The notes beneath the pieces were generated by a model. That model searched no databases, was not told the origin of the DNA, and saw only the letters and a program-made list of their open reading frames with translations. Both the position numbers and the translations under genes were made by a program. This document shows, one piece after another, positions 29,999 through 48,059 of a stretch of DNA of 64,000 bases. The stretch is from Vibrio gallicus. GTDB taxonomy: Bacteria; Pseudomonadota; Gammaproteobacteria; Enterobacterales; Vibrionaceae. The DNA lies in assembly GCF_024346875.1 (NCBI RefSeq), contig NZ_AP024871.1, positions 2,356,001-2,420,000 on the forward strand. The letters run 5' to 3'. Each line of letters starts with the position of its first letter. Positions within the stretch are counted from its first letter, which is position 1.

Positions 29999-31183
29999 TT
30001 AATCGAAAATCTTAGCAACAACACCAGCACCAACGGTACGGCCACCTTCGCGGATTGCGAAACGTAGGCCTTCATCCATTGCGATTGGAGCGATTAGCTC
30101 AACAGTCATTTGGATGTTATCGCCTGGCATTACCATTTCTACGCCTTCAGGTAGAGTGATATCGCCTGTTACGTCAGTTGTACGGAAGTAGAACTGTGGA
30201 CGGTAACCTTTGAAGAAAGGAGTGTGACGGCCGCCTTCGTCTTTAGAAAGAACGTACACTTCTGACTCAAATTTAGTGTGTGGGTTGATTGAACCTTTAG
30301 CAGCAAGTACTTGGCCACGTTCAACGTCATCACGCTTAGTACCACGTAGTAGTGCACCAACGTTCTCACCAGCACGACCTTCGTCAAGCAGTTTACGGAA
30401 CATTTCAACACCAGTACAAGTAGTAACTGTAGTATCTTTGATACCAACGATTTCTACTTCGTCACCTACGCGTAGGATACCGCGCTCGATACGACCAGTT
30501 ACAACAGTACCACGACCTTGGATTGAGAATACATCTTCAATAGGAAGTAGGAACGGTTGGTCAACAGCACGCTCTGGAAGTGGGATGTAAGAATCTAGTG
30601 CTTCTGCAAGCTCAACGATTTTATCTTCCCATTGTTTTTCGCCGTTTAGAGCGCCAAGAGCTGAACCTTGGATTACTGGTAGATCATCACCTGGGTAATC
30701 GTACTCAGAAAGAAGTTCACGAACTTCCATTTCTACTAGTTCAAGTAGCTCTTCGTCATCAACCATGTCACATTTGTTCATGAATACGATGATGAAAGGG
30801 ATACCAACCTGACGACCAAGTAGGATGTGCTCACGAGTTTGAGGCATTGGGCCATCTGTCGCAGCAACAACTAGGATACCACCGTCCATTTGCGCAGCAC
30901 CAGTGATCATGTTTTTAACATAATCGGCGTGTCCTGGGCAGTCTACGTGTGCGTAGTGACGTTCAGGAGTATCGTACTCAACGTGAGAAGTTGCGATTGT
31001 GATACCGCGCTCACGCTCTTCTGGAGCATTGTCGATTGATGCGAAATCTTTCGCTTCACCGCCATACACTTTTGAAAGAGTAGTACAGATAGCAGCTGTT
31101 AGAGTTGTTTTACCGTGGTCAACGTGGCCGATAGTACCAACGTTAACGTGCGGTTTCGTACGTTCAAATTTTTCTTTAGACAC
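29999..31183 (-). CDS. tuf: Elongation factor Tu
   Basis: Translation GTPase of 394 residues that delivers aminoacyl-tRNA to the ribosome. The GTP-binding motifs are intact: GHVDHGKTT near residues 19-27, DCPGH near 81, NKCD near 136 and GSAL near 174. The beta-barrel domains follow, ending in [11 protein letters not shown]. It lies downstream of four tRNA genes in the same orientation, exactly the E. coli thrU-tyrU-glyT-thrT-tufB arrangement, so this copy corresponds to tufB. A second tuf gene would be expected elsewhere in the genome. Confidence 0.98.
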   Translation of the reverse strand: MSKEKFERTKPHVNVGTIGHVDHGKTTLTAAICTTLSKVYGGEAKDFASIDNAPEERERGITIATSHVEYDTPERHYAHVDCPGHADYVKNMITGAAQMDGGILVVAATDGPMPQTREHILLGRQVGIPFIIVFMNKCDMVDDEELLELVEMEVRELLSEYDYPGDDLPVIQGSALGALNGEKQWEDKIVELAEALDSYIPLPERAVDQPFLLPIEDVFSIQGRGTVVTGRIERGILRVGDEVEIVGIKDTTVTTCTGVEMFRKLLDEGRAGENVGALLRGTKRDDVERGQVLAAKGSINPHTKFESEVYVLSKDEGGRHTPFFKGYRPQFYFRTTDVTGDITLPEGVEMVMPGDNIQMTVELIAPIAMDEGLRFAIREGGRTVGAGVVAKIFD

Positions 31184-31281
31184 GATTGTGTTCCTCTAGG
31201 TACGGTTTAACAAATGGCGGTTAAGCCACGCAACCAATAGGTAGTAAAGTATATATCAAAAGGAAATATTTGCTTAAAAGC

Positions 31282-31357
<76 letters not shown>

Positions 31358-31370
31358 ACTCATAAAAGAG

Positions 31371-31445
<75 letters not shown>

Positions 31446-31480
31446 AACGTGTAACTCAGAGAGCTATTTCCTAAAGAATA

Positions 31481-31565
31481 TGGTGGAGGGGGACGGATTC
31501 GAACCATCGAAGGCAGTGCCGTCAGATTTACAGTCTGATCCCTTTGGCCACTCGGGAACCCCTCC
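31481..31565 (-). tRNA. tyrU: tRNA-Tyr (GTA anticodon)
   Basis: An 85-base class II tRNA with a long variable arm and encoded CCA. The acceptor stem GGAGGGG pairs with CCCCTCC, and the anticodon loop CTGTAAA reads GTA. Second tRNA in the transcription order thrU-tyrU-glyT-thrT. Confidence 0.97.
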
Positions 31566-31597
31566 AAATTTTTTCACTTTCATATACAAAAAGAAAG

Positions 31598-31673
<76 letters not shown>

Positions 31674-31686
31674 ATAAGTGGGGCGA

Positions 31687-31715
31687 ATTCTATGGGATGA
31701 ATTGCAAGCTTGCAA
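31687..31715 (-). promoter_or_regulatory. Promoter of the tRNA-tuf operon with 16-bp palindrome
   Basis: On the minus strand the -35 TTGCAA (31715-31710) and -10 TAGAAT (31692-31687) are 17 bases apart. The -10 is followed by the GC-rich discriminator TCGCCCC, typical of stable-RNA promoters. The mature 5' end of tRNA-Thr is 14 bases from the -10. The -35 element lies inside a perfect 16-bp palindrome, ATTGCAAGCTTGCAAT (31701-31716). Confidence 0.8.
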
Positions 31716-31860
31716 TAGTAAAGTGCAAAATATCTGACATTTATCTTTAAGCGTTCAAATATTAACCATAAACACATTGCGATGAACTTAACTTCCCATT
31801 CATCCAATTGCAAATTTAAATTCATGCTGTATGTTTGAGACAACATAATAAAGGAACAAC

Positions 31861-32787
31861 ATGATGAATTCGCACATAATTTTCAATCGATCAAAATGGT
31901 CAGAGCTGAGAGCTTCAGTACCTATGGTATTGAGTGATTCAGACATTGAAGAATTGCGAGGAATTAATGAGAACATGGATACGACAGAAGTAGAGCAAAT
32001 CTATCTTCCCCTTTCTCGTCTCTTAAACTTACATGTTGGCTCTCAACAAAGAAAGACTGAAGTCTTAGACACCTTTCTGAACAAAACCAATACTCACACC
32101 CCATTTGTAATCGGCATTGCCGGCAGTGTTGCTGTAGGAAAGAGTACAACTGCTCGACTGCTAAAAGCATTGTTATCTCGCTGGGAAAACCACCCTAAAG
32201 TGGAACTAGTGACTACCGATGGTTTTTTGTATCCCAAAAAGGTATTGGATGAGCGAGGTATAATGCATCGCAAAGGATTTCCTGAATCCTATGATATCCG
32301 ACGCCTAATTCAGTTCGTTTCAGACGTGAAAGCTGCCGAATCCAATATAGAAGTACCGGTTTATTCACACATCACATATGACATTACTGAAGAAAAACAG
32401 ATTATTAATAGACCTGATGTACTCATCATCGAAGGACTTAATGTGTTGCAAAGTGGTATGGACTACCCCCATGACCCACTTCGTATTTTTGTATCTGACT
32501 TCCTTGATTTTTCTATCTATGTTGATGCAAAAACTGACGTTATTGAGCAGTGGTATATTGATCGTTTTCTTAAGTTCCGTTCAGGGGCCTTTACTAAGCC
32601 AAACTCGTATTTTAGCCACTATACGCAACTAACAGAGCAACAAGCTGTCGATAAAGCACGTAACATCTGGAGAGAGATTAATGGTGTTAACCTTAGTCAA
32701 AACATTCTCCCAACAAAGAACAAAGCAAACCTTATTCTCCATAAAGGAAAGAATCATCAAGTTGAGCAAATTTGGTTACGTAGTTGA
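31861..32787 (+). CDS. coaA: Pantothenate kinase (type I)
   Basis: Type I CoaA phosphorylates pantothenate with ATP, the first and feedback-controlled step of coenzyme A synthesis. The 308-residue length is near the E. coli 316. The P-loop GSVAVGKS lies at residues 88-95. TTDGFLYP and the KGFPESYD segment with the pantothenate-binding region follow, then SHITYDI and IIEGLNVLQ. AAGGA lies five to six bases before tandem ATG codons (31861 and 31864), and either could start. It is convergent with birA, eight bases away. Confidence 0.96.
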   Translation: MMNSHIIFNRSKWSELRASVPMVLSDSDIEELRGINENMDTTEVEQIYLPLSRLLNLHVGSQQRKTEVLDTFLNKTNTHTPFVIGIAGSVAVGKSTTARLLKALLSRWENHPKVELVTTDGFLYPKKVLDERGIMHRKGFPESYDIRRLIQFVSDVKAAESNIEVPVYSHITYDITEEKQIINRPDVLIIEGLNVLQSGMDYPHDPLRIFVSDFLDFSIYVDAKTDVIEQWYIDRFLKFRSGAFTKPNSYFSHYTQLTEQQAVDKARNIWREINGVNLSQNILPTKNKANLILHKGKNHQVEQIWLRS

Positions 32788-32795
32788 TTCGATGA

Positions 32796-33755
32796 CTAAA
32801 TAGCAGGTCTCACTGAAATCTCACCGCCAATAAAGGGCTCAATACCGTTTGGCGTTTCAAGTAGCAGGGCTCCTGTAGCATCGATCCCTTTGCAAACGCC
32901 ATACACTTCTCTACTGCCCATGACTAACTTTACTTGCTGATTAAAGAAATTGTCGCGCTCATGCCATTTATTTAAAAATGGAGTTAAACCTTGGGTTTCA
33001 TATATTTCAATACAGCAGTGGAGTCTATTGGTCAAAACTTTTACCAATTGATTTCTTAGCTTTGATTGACCACCGGTGATTTCATTTAGAGAAGTCCAAG
33101 GTTGATCTATACCTTCAACTCCCTCAGGCATAGCCACATTAACGCCAACACCAATAATTAAGTTAGCAGCATCACCCGCCTGCCCTGACAGCTCGACTAA
33201 TATCCCAGCCAACTTCTTTTGGTTATGGTAAACATCATTTGGCCATTTAAGCTTACAGCCCTCAATACCTAGCTCTTCAAGCGCTTCAGTTAGTGCTATT
33301 CCAATGACAAGGCTAATCCCCATAGCAGCCTGCAAGCCTGCCTCTAAGCGCCAGTACATCGAGTAATAAATATTGGAGCCATAAGGAGAGACCCATTGAC
33401 GTCCACGCCGTCCTCTTCCATTAGTTTGGTACTCCGCAACGCAAACACTGCCTGAAGTCAAATCGCCTCTGTTCAATAGATATTGATTGGTTGAATCAAT
33501 AACAGGAATAACCTCGATTGGCGTATCTAGGTTTGAATGAAGGAACTCTAAGTCTAATAATTCTAATGGCTGCTCTAATTTATAGCCTTTGCCTTTCACA
33601 CTATAGACATCAATACCTAACTCTTGAATACCTTGAATATGCTTAGCGATAGCGGCCCTAGATATACCGAATATCTCACCTAGCTGCTCTCCTGAATAGA
33701 AGCTTCCATCGCTGAGTTGCACAATTATCTTATTTTTCAGACTGAAACCCTTCAT
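32796..33755 (-). CDS. birA: Biotin-protein ligase / biotin operon repressor BirA
   Basis: Bifunctional BirA, 319 residues. It forms biotinyl-5'-AMP and transfers biotin to the acetyl-CoA carboxylase carrier protein, and as a holorepressor it binds the bio operator. The N-terminal winged helix (about 5-60) includes SGEQLGEIFGISRAAIAKHI. The catalytic loop GRGRRG is at 113-118, followed by KWPNDV and KLAGILVE. The C-terminal SH3-like domain is complete. The ATG directly abuts the murB stop (TAGATG), so the murB-birA pair is co-transcribed and probably coupled. This is the usual order. Confidence 0.96.
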   Translation of the reverse strand: MKGFSLKNKIIVQLSDGSFYSGEQLGEIFGISRAAIAKHIQGIQELGIDVYSVKGKGYKLEQPLELLDLEFLHSNLDTPIEVIPVIDSTNQYLLNRGDLTSGSVCVAEYQTNGRGRRGRQWVSPYGSNIYYSMYWRLEAGLQAAMGISLVIGIALTEALEELGIEGCKLKWPNDVYHNQKKLAGILVELSGQAGDAANLIIGVGVNVAMPEGVEGIDQPWTSLNEITGGQSKLRNQLVKVLTNRLHCCIEIYETQGLTPFLNKWHERDNFFNQQVKLVMGSREVYGVCKGIDATGALLLETPNGIEPFIGGEISVRPAI

Positions 33756-34802
33756 CTACAACCCCATAGCTACATCATGAAGGCATGTTTCTTGAGTTCG
33801 TCCGATAAAGCGAACCTCATGCTCTAATTCAACGGAGTATCTTTGTTTTACAGTTTGCTGTACGTGACGTGCTACTTGAATTACATCTTGTGCCGTGGCT
33901 CCGCCCTTATTTACAATCACTAAAGCCTGATTATCGTGAACCCTAGCCCCACCTACTTGATAACCTTTTAGACCTGCATTATCAATTAACCACCCTGCGG
34001 CCACCTTAAACCCCTCTGGTGCCTCAAATGCGACTAAAGAAGGATGCTTAGCCTTTAGCGCTTTATAGAGATCTTTGGTTATCACTGGGTTCTTGAAGAA
34101 ACTCCCTGCATTCCCTTCTACCTCTGGGTTTGGTAGCTTAGATTGACGCGTTTCTTTTACCGCTTCGAAGATCTTCACAGAGGTAGGTTCACCAGTAATT
34201 AAGTTTTGCAGTGCTCCATATTGAAATTTGGCTTGCCATGATTTGGCAAGCTTTAGGCCAACCTTGATGATTAGTGCGTTGCCATACAAGCCTTTCTTAA
34301 ATATCGAGTCTCTATAACCAAATTGGCATTCATCCATAGACAAGCGGACAACCTGTAAAGTAGTCAGGTCCAAATACTCAACGTAATCACACACGTCTTT
34401 AAACTCGACACCATAAGCTCCAATGTTCTGAATTGGTGCAGTACCAATACAACCAGGAATCAAGGCTAAATTTTCTAACCCATGCAAACCTTGTTTAACA
34501 CTCCATTCAACTAAATCTGGCCAATCCTCGCCTGACTCACATTCAAGATACCAAAAATCACCATCTTCTGTGACAGAGATACCCTTCAATCGATTTAGTA
34601 CAACAACACCCTCGAAATCTGAAGTGAATAACATATTGCTACCACTACCCAGCGGTAACTTGGGAAGGTACTGCCAGTCGTCATTTTGATATATAGAGAT
34701 CAGCTCAGCTACCGAGTTAGCCTTAACTAATACTTTAGCTTGGCAATCAATCCCAAAGGTATGGTAAGGCGCGAGGTTTGCATTTAGAGTTATTTGTGAC
34801 AT
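33756..34802 (-). CDS. murB: UDP-N-acetylenolpyruvoylglucosamine reductase
   Basis: Flavoenzyme that uses NADPH to reduce UDP-GlcNAc-enolpyruvate to UDP-MurNAc, the second committed step of peptidoglycan precursor synthesis. The 348-residue type I MurB shows the FAD-binding GSGSNMLF and NLALIPGCIGTAPIQNIGAYG segments. FGYRDSIFK follows. The catalytic Ser is in EGNAGSFFKNP, and the C-terminal Glu is in HEVRFIG. It begins the murB-birA unit and is divergent from the GNAT gene at 34882. Confidence 0.96.
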   Translation of the reverse strand: MSQITLNANLAPYHTFGIDCQAKVLVKANSVAELISIYQNDDWQYLPKLPLGSGSNMLFTSDFEGVVVLNRLKGISVTEDGDFWYLECESGEDWPDLVEWSVKQGLHGLENLALIPGCIGTAPIQNIGAYGVEFKDVCDYVEYLDLTTLQVVRLSMDECQFGYRDSIFKKGLYGNALIIKVGLKLAKSWQAKFQYGALQNLITGEPTSVKIFEAVKETRQSKLPNPEVEGNAGSFFKNPVITKDLYKALKAKHPSLVAFEAPEGFKVAAGWLIDNAGLKGYQVGGARVHDNQALVIVNKGGATAQDVIQVARHVQQTVKQRYSVELEHEVRFIGRTQETCLHDVAMGL

Positions 34803-34881
34803 AAGGGTACGCTTGATATCTACGTTAAATACTAAAACTTCACTTATAATACTGAAACTTTAGTTAGCTCGCAGTCAAATA

Positions 34882-35304
34882 ATGCATAATCTCTCAATTA
34901 CTGAAATGGATCCTATTCGATTACCATTACTTAGAAAGGTCTATAAGCAACATTACCCCTCCACTAAGGTTAAGGCCGGCGACAAGATATTCATTGCTGA
35001 ACATAACTCGCAGTTAATCGGTGCCGTTCGATTTAGACATATTGAGCAATGGAGACTTTTAACTGGAATGGTGGTGATCGAAAAATATCGAGGCCGAGGT
35101 GTCGCATCTTCTATGCTAAAAGCGCTGCGCCCTACTCAGTTAGATCAAGATGTATACTGCTTCGCCTATACACATTTGACAAAGATGTATGCCGTGCACG
35201 GATTTGTCACTATCGACCCGCAACAATTACCAGGCTCATTGAAAGGTCTATACTGTAAGTATTCACAGTCAAAAAGCCTAAGTTGTATGCAATATCACAG
35301 ATAA
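34882..35304 (+). CDS. GNAT family N-acetyltransferase
   Basis: A 140-residue protein with the GNAT fold. The acetyl-CoA binding motif A is visible as VVIEKYRGRGVASSML near residues 65-80, where R/Q-x-x-G-x-G/A binds the pyrophosphate. A C-terminal YTHLTKMYAVHGFV stretch matches motif B, including the aromatic residue before the GF. The substrate cannot be inferred. It is a single gene divergent from murB and is followed by pssA after about 100 bases. Confidence 0.8.
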   Translation: MHNLSITEMDPIRLPLLRKVYKQHYPSTKVKAGDKIFIAEHNSQLIGAVRFRHIEQWRLLTGMVVIEKYRGRGVASSMLKALRPTQLDQDVYCFAYTHLTKMYAVHGFVTIDPQQLPGSLKGLYCKYSQSKSLSCMQYHR

Positions 35305-35408
35305 CCTTAAATATATGCGCTTGTTTTGGTAAATCACCTAGGAAGTTTCTAGCCCGATTTGGTAAAATATCGGGCTAATTTGGCCCTTTTCAGGACTGTT
35401 GACCCAAT

Positions 35409-36749
35409 ATGGTTTTAGCGAGAAATATCATCGAGGAACTAAAAGCGGTTCCCGTTGATCCAATTAACTTCAAAACCCTTTACTCCGCTAAGGAGTTTAA
35501 AGCACAGATAGTTGAGCTAATTAGAGCTGCAACTAAGCGAATTTATATCGCTGCGCTTTATCTAGAAGATGACGAAGCTGGTCGTGAGATTTTTAATGAG
35601 ATCTATCAAGCTAAGCAAAATAATCCAGAGTTAGACGTCCAAATCTGTGTAGATTGGCATCGTGCCCAGCGCGGTCTTATTGGCGCGAAAGAATCCGATG
35701 GCAATGCCGCTCTATACACCAATATGGCAGAGTCTCATCAGCATGCTGTTCCTGTATACGGGGTACCTGTAAGGGGACGCGAGGTATTTGGCGTACTCCA
35801 CCTCAAAGGCTTTATTTTTGATGATACGATTCTTTATAGTGGTGCCAGTTTAAATAATATCTACCTGCATCAGAATGAAAAATATCGCTTCGACAGATAC
35901 CATCAAATAACAAGCGCAGAAATCGCAAACTCAATGGTACAGTTTATGTCTCAGGACCTAATCTCTGACCCTGCCGTAAACTTACTTACACACAAAGATA
36001 GGCCAACGACCAAATCCCTTAAAGCGGCAATACGTCAGCTACGCACAAAGCTAATATCAACCAACTACAAGTTTAAACCTGCAGGGGTTAATAAAGAACA
36101 ATTAGCTATCACTCCAATTCTAGGGGTAGGGAAAAGACGCAACTTACTTAATACCGCCATAATCCAATTGCTACGAGATGCGACGCAAGAGATCGTCATC
36201 TGCACTCCTTATTTTAATTTCCCTAAGAGTGTTGCAAAAGAGATCCGTAAAGCTCTTAGAAGAGGCGTTAAAATCACTATAGTTATTGGCGATAAGACAG
36301 CAAACGACTTTTATATATCCCCTGAAGACGATTTTAAAACAGTGGGCGGTCTTCCTTACTTATATGAAATGAATCTGCGCCGCTTCTTAAAAGTAAATGA
36401 AGCAAACATCGCTAGCCGTAAGCTCGATATTCTCTTATGGAAGCATGAAGAGAACAGCTATCACCTGAAGGGTGTTTGGGTTGATAAGAAGCGCATGCTT
36501 ATCACTGGCAGTAACCTAAATCCAAGAGCTTGGAAGCTTGACCTAGAAAACGCCCTCCTAGTTCAAGACGAAAGTGGAGTTGTGTTAGAGCAGTTCGAAC
36601 AAGAGTTTGAAAATATCTATCAAAATACTCAGCGTATCGGCAGTTATAAGCACATAGACAAAGTCGAAGACTACCCTGAATCTGTTCAGAAATTGCTACG
36701 TAAGGTAACGCGAGTTAAAGCCGATAGAGTATTAAAGCAACTACTTTAA
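35409..36749 (+). CDS. pssA: Phosphatidylserine synthase
   Basis: CDP-diacylglycerol-serine O-phosphatidyltransferase, the committed step to phosphatidylethanolamine. It belongs to the phospholipase D superfamily, not the membrane-embedded type. The 446-residue length matches E. coli PssA (451). Two HxK-x4-D motifs are present: HLKGFIFDD with the following SGASLNN near residues 135-150, and HLKGVWVDKKRMLITGSNLNP near residues 350-370. The protein lacks transmembrane segments and is expected to associate peripherally with the inner membrane. A terminator follows. Confidence 0.96.
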   Translation: MVLARNIIEELKAVPVDPINFKTLYSAKEFKAQIVELIRAATKRIYIAALYLEDDEAGREIFNEIYQAKQNNPELDVQICVDWHRAQRGLIGAKESDGNAALYTNMAESHQHAVPVYGVPVRGREVFGVLHLKGFIFDDTILYSGASLNNIYLHQNEKYRFDRYHQITSAEIANSMVQFMSQDLISDPAVNLLTHKDRPTTKSLKAAIRQLRTKLISTNYKFKPAGVNKEQLAITPILGVGKRRNLLNTAIIQLLRDATQEIVICTPYFNFPKSVAKEIRKALRRGVKITIVIGDKTANDFYISPEDDFKTVGGLPYLYEMNLRRFLKVNEANIASRKLDILLWKHEENSYHLKGVWVDKKRMLITGSNLNPRAWKLDLENALLVQDESGVVLEQFEQEFENIYQNTQRIGSYKHIDKVEDYPESVQKLLRKVTRVKADRVLKQLL

Positions 36750-36778
36750 CAACCAGACATAGCACAACACTATTTAGA

Positions 36779-36807
36779 GGCTCTTACGGAAACGTAAGAG
36801 CCTTTTT
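36779..36807 (+). terminator. Terminator after pssA
   Basis: A perfect ten-base stem GGCTCTTACG/CGTAAGAGCC with a GAAA tetraloop and a five-T tail lies about 30 bases after the pssA stop. Confidence 0.9.
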
Positions 36808-36824
36808 AATAGATGAAACTAAAT

Positions 36825-36881
36825 ATTCGAACTCCCAACACGCGCTGTTTTGGTATTAGGTGAATCCGCTGCTCTGTCGCC
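36825..36881 (-). pseudogene. Decayed tRNA-Trp remnant
   Basis: On the minus strand this stretch repeats the D-stem to anticodon-stem part of the neighbouring tRNA-Trp (CAGAGCAGCGGATT) and its variable/T-arm part (CGCGTGTTGGGAGTTCGAAT). The seven bases around the anticodon are replaced by an unrelated 18-base piece, and both halves of the acceptor stem are missing. It cannot fold into a working tRNA. It lies beyond the terminator of the tRNA-Asp/tRNA-Trp unit, about 75 bases from the intact gene. A partial duplication followed by decay is the simplest explanation. Confidence 0.75.
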
Positions 36882-36913
36882 TTTCTCTATATTACACGCA
36901 TTATTACGCGTAT

Positions 36914-36945
36914 TAAAAAAGGCTCCAGCATTTCTGCTAGAGCCT
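36914..36945 (-). terminator. Terminator of the downstream rRNA/tRNA operon
   Basis: On the minus strand the stem GGCTCTAGCA/TGCTGGAGCC (one G-T pair) has a GAAA-type loop and is followed by six T. It lies just after the tRNA-Trp gene and ends the rRNA operon that begins at the promoter near 42913. Confidence 0.88.
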
Positions 36946-36952
36946 TTAATAA

Positions 36953-37029
<77 letters not shown>

Positions 37030-37106
37030 AAAACTGTGATTGAAGTCGATAATTTATCAGGCTTCAGATTCAGAAAAACCTCGCTTTGCGAGGTTATCTA
37101 AATAAG

Positions 37107-37183
37107 TGGCGGAGTGGACGGGACTCGAACCCGCGACCCCCGGCGTGACAGGCCGGTATTCTAACCAACTGAACTACCACTCC
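37107..37183 (-). tRNA. tRNA-Asp (GTC anticodon)
   Basis: A 77-base tRNA with encoded CCA. The acceptor stem GGAGTGG pairs with CCACTCC, and the anticodon loop CTGTCAC reads GTC. It lies between the 5S rRNA and tRNA-Trp. Confidence 0.97.
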
Positions 37184-37198
37184 GCAGTGGTATCTTTT

Positions 37199-37235
37199 AC
37201 TAAATAAAGTCTTAGCGTTGGTCGCTTTATTTAGT
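37199..37235 (-). other. Hairpin between 5S rRNA and tRNA-Asp
   Basis: Arms ACTAAATAAAG (37199-37209) and CTTTATTTAGT (37225-37235) form a perfect 11-base stem. On the minus strand no T-run follows, so it is more likely an RNA processing structure than a terminator. Confidence 0.45.
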
Positions 37236-37273
37236 TTTGTTTCCAGATTATTCAATCTAAAAACGTAATTAAA

Positions 37274-37391
37274 GCCTGGCGATGTCCTACTCTCACATGG
37301 GGAAACCCCACACTACCATCGGCGCTACTGTGTTTCACTTCTGAGTTCGGCATGGAATCAGGTGGGTCCACAACGCTATGGTCGCCAAGCA
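37274..37391 (-). rRNA. rrf: 5S rRNA (downstream operon)
   Basis: About 118 bases, beginning GCTTGGCGACC and ending GTCGCCAGGC as the closing stem. The conserved CCGAACTCAGAAGTGAAAC core is present. It is identical to the other 5S copy at 43014-43131. The ends are placed by comparison with E. coli and may be off by one or two bases. Confidence 0.96.
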
Positions 37392-37497
37392 AATTTTAAA
37401 ATTCGGAAAGCTGCTTCTCTATAAAAGAGAGTTAAAAGTTTTTATCACACATTCAAAGTTCTTACTTTGAGTCCACAAAACCCCTTGGGTGTTGTAT

Positions 37498-40385
<2,888 letters not shown>

Positions 40386-40724
40386 ATACAACCCCAAAGG
40401 GTCTTGCTTAACGCAATGCGTTTGCTACAACGCAGTATGACGTTTCCAAGGTGCGTTATCTCTTTATTATGAGCGAGATAACATTCGATTTTGCCGGACT
40501 CAAATTTGAATGCACTCTGGCAAGAGTACATTCCCAAGAACACTTGAATGTGTGTTGGTACCTACATCAATAAAGATATAGGATTTGAGAACTTTTAAAT
40601 TTGAAAAATAATGAAATCACATTATTTATCGTCAGCTTTCCAAATTGTTAAAGAGCATGTATTTCTAAGCAATAAAGCTTTTGAAACCATTTTTAAAGAC
40701 ACTTAAAGCAAATGTACTTAAAGA
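40386..40724 (-). other. 16S-23S spacer, part between tRNA-Ala and 23S
   Basis: No gene is present. The minus strand contains a boxA-like antitermination element (GCTCTTTAACA) at about 40643-40656. The flanks can pair with sequence after 23S for RNase III processing. Up to 40658 the sequence nearly matches the other operon. Beyond that the two spacers differ, this one carrying the two tRNA genes. Confidence 0.7.
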
Positions 40725-40800
40725 TGGTGGAGCTATGCGGGATCGAACCGCAGACCTCCTGCGTGCAAGGCAGGCGCTCTCCCAGCTGAGCTATAGCCCC
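40725..40800 (-). tRNA. tRNA-Ala (TGC anticodon)
   Basis: A 76-base tRNA with encoded CCA in the 16S-23S spacer. The acceptor stem GGGGCTA pairs with TAGCTCC (one G-T-type pair), and the anticodon loop CTTGCAC reads TGC. Confidence 0.97.
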
Positions 40801-40888
40801 ATCTTGGTATTTTTTCTTAGACAAGGCAGATTTTGAGGCCGTGTACATCAGTACACAACGAAGAATCTAACGCAGTATAAGGAAAAAT

Positions 40889-40965
40889 TGGTGGGTCTGA
40901 GTGGACTTGAACCACCGACCTCCCGCTTATCAGGCGAGCGCTCTAACCAGCTGAGCTACAGACCC
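40889..40965 (-). tRNA. tRNA-Ile (GAT anticodon)
   Basis: A 77-base tRNA with encoded CCA. The acceptor stem GGGTCTG pairs with CAGACCC, and the anticodon loop CTGATAA reads GAT. It is transcribed before tRNA-Ala in the 16S-23S spacer, the common arrangement. Confidence 0.97.
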
Positions 40966-41066
40966 AATTTTTCACAAAACAACACAAGTGTCATTTCGCA
41001 AAATACTCTCTTCACTTTCTAAACCATATCAATCTGTGTGGACACTCATCGTGAATAATCATCGTA

Positions 41067-42619
<1,553 letters not shown>

Positions 42620-43013
42620 AAGTTTTGTTGCATCTAAGATGCGGCTCAATGAATACTGACTTCAAAACTGTCCTTACTCGAAAGTAAGAAGTAATTTTAA
42701 AGCTATTATCGTTCCAACAGAACGATAATGAATTGACTGTGCCAATGACTAAAAGTCATCGTTTTGGTCACTCAGTTCATTGATAAATCTTTTCGATTAT
42801 CATCAACGAGTGCCCACACAGATTGATAGGTTTAAATTGTTAAAGAGCGCTGCTTTGAATGCCTTAGCACTTAAGCAGGACGCGTATAATACGCGACTGA
42901 CTGTTAAAGTCAACATAAAACTCTAAATAAATTAGAACTTTATGGTGACTCGCTTCATTAGAAGCAAGTCTAACCTTTTGTCTTCACTTTTTAAAAAGTG
43001 AAAATAAATAGGA
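42620..43013 (-). promoter_or_regulatory. Leader and promoter of the downstream rRNA operon
   Basis: No gene. On the minus strand a promoter has -35 TTGACT (42913-42908), a 16-base spacer, -10 TATTAT (42891-42886) and a GC-rich discriminator ACGCGTCC. Downstream are a boxA-like element (about 42850-42836) and the 16S processing stem. Two hairpins at 42947-42970 and 42983-43002 follow the upstream operon's 5S gene. Neither has a convincing T-run, so read-through between operons is possible. Confidence 0.8.
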
Positions 43014-43131
43014 GCCTGGCGATGTCCTACTCTCACATGGGGAAACCCCACACTACCATCGGCGCTACTGTGTTTCACTTCTGAGTTCGGCATGGAATCA
43101 GGTGGGTCCACAACGCTATGGTCGCCAAGCA
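43014..43131 (-). rRNA. rrf: 5S rRNA (upstream operon)
   Basis: Identical to the 5S gene at 37274-37391, displaced by 5740 bases. It lies about 100 bases before the promoter of the downstream operon. Confidence 0.96.
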
Positions 43132-43237
43132 AATTTTAAAATTCGGAAAGCTGCTTCTCTATAAAAGAGAGTTAAAAGTTTTTATCACACATTCAAAGTT
43201 CTTACTTCGAGTCCACAAAACCCCTTGGGTGTTGTAT

Positions 43238-46125
<2,888 letters not shown>

Positions 46126-46506
46126 ATACAACCCCAAAGGGTCTTGCTTAACGCAATGCGTTTGCTACAACGCAGTATGACGTTTCCAAGGTGCGTTATC
46201 TCTTTATTATGAGCGAGATAACATTCGATTTTGCCGGACTCAAATTTGAATGCACTCTGGCAAGAGTACATTCCCAAGAACACTTGAATGTGTGTTGGTA
46301 CCTAAATCAATAAAGATATAGGATTTGAGAACTTTTAAATTTGATAAATAATGAAATCACATTATTTATCGTCAGCTTTCCAAATTGTTAAAGAGCATAA
46401 AGCAAAAAGCTTTAATCAATAACCGAAGTCATTAATTAAAGCTCTGTTACTTTAACTAAAGTAAACCATCAATCTGTGTGGACACTCATCGTGAATAATC
46501 ATCGTA
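46126..46506 (-). other. Short 16S-23S spacer without tRNA genes
   Basis: This 381-base spacer contains no tRNA. It shares the boxA-like segment up to 46398 and the processing-stem sequence from 46468 with the other operon. Between them is a short unique AT-rich stretch in place of the tRNA-Ile/tRNA-Ala block. Spacers without tRNA genes are known in Vibrio. Confidence 0.85.
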
Positions 46507-48059
<1,553 letters not shown>

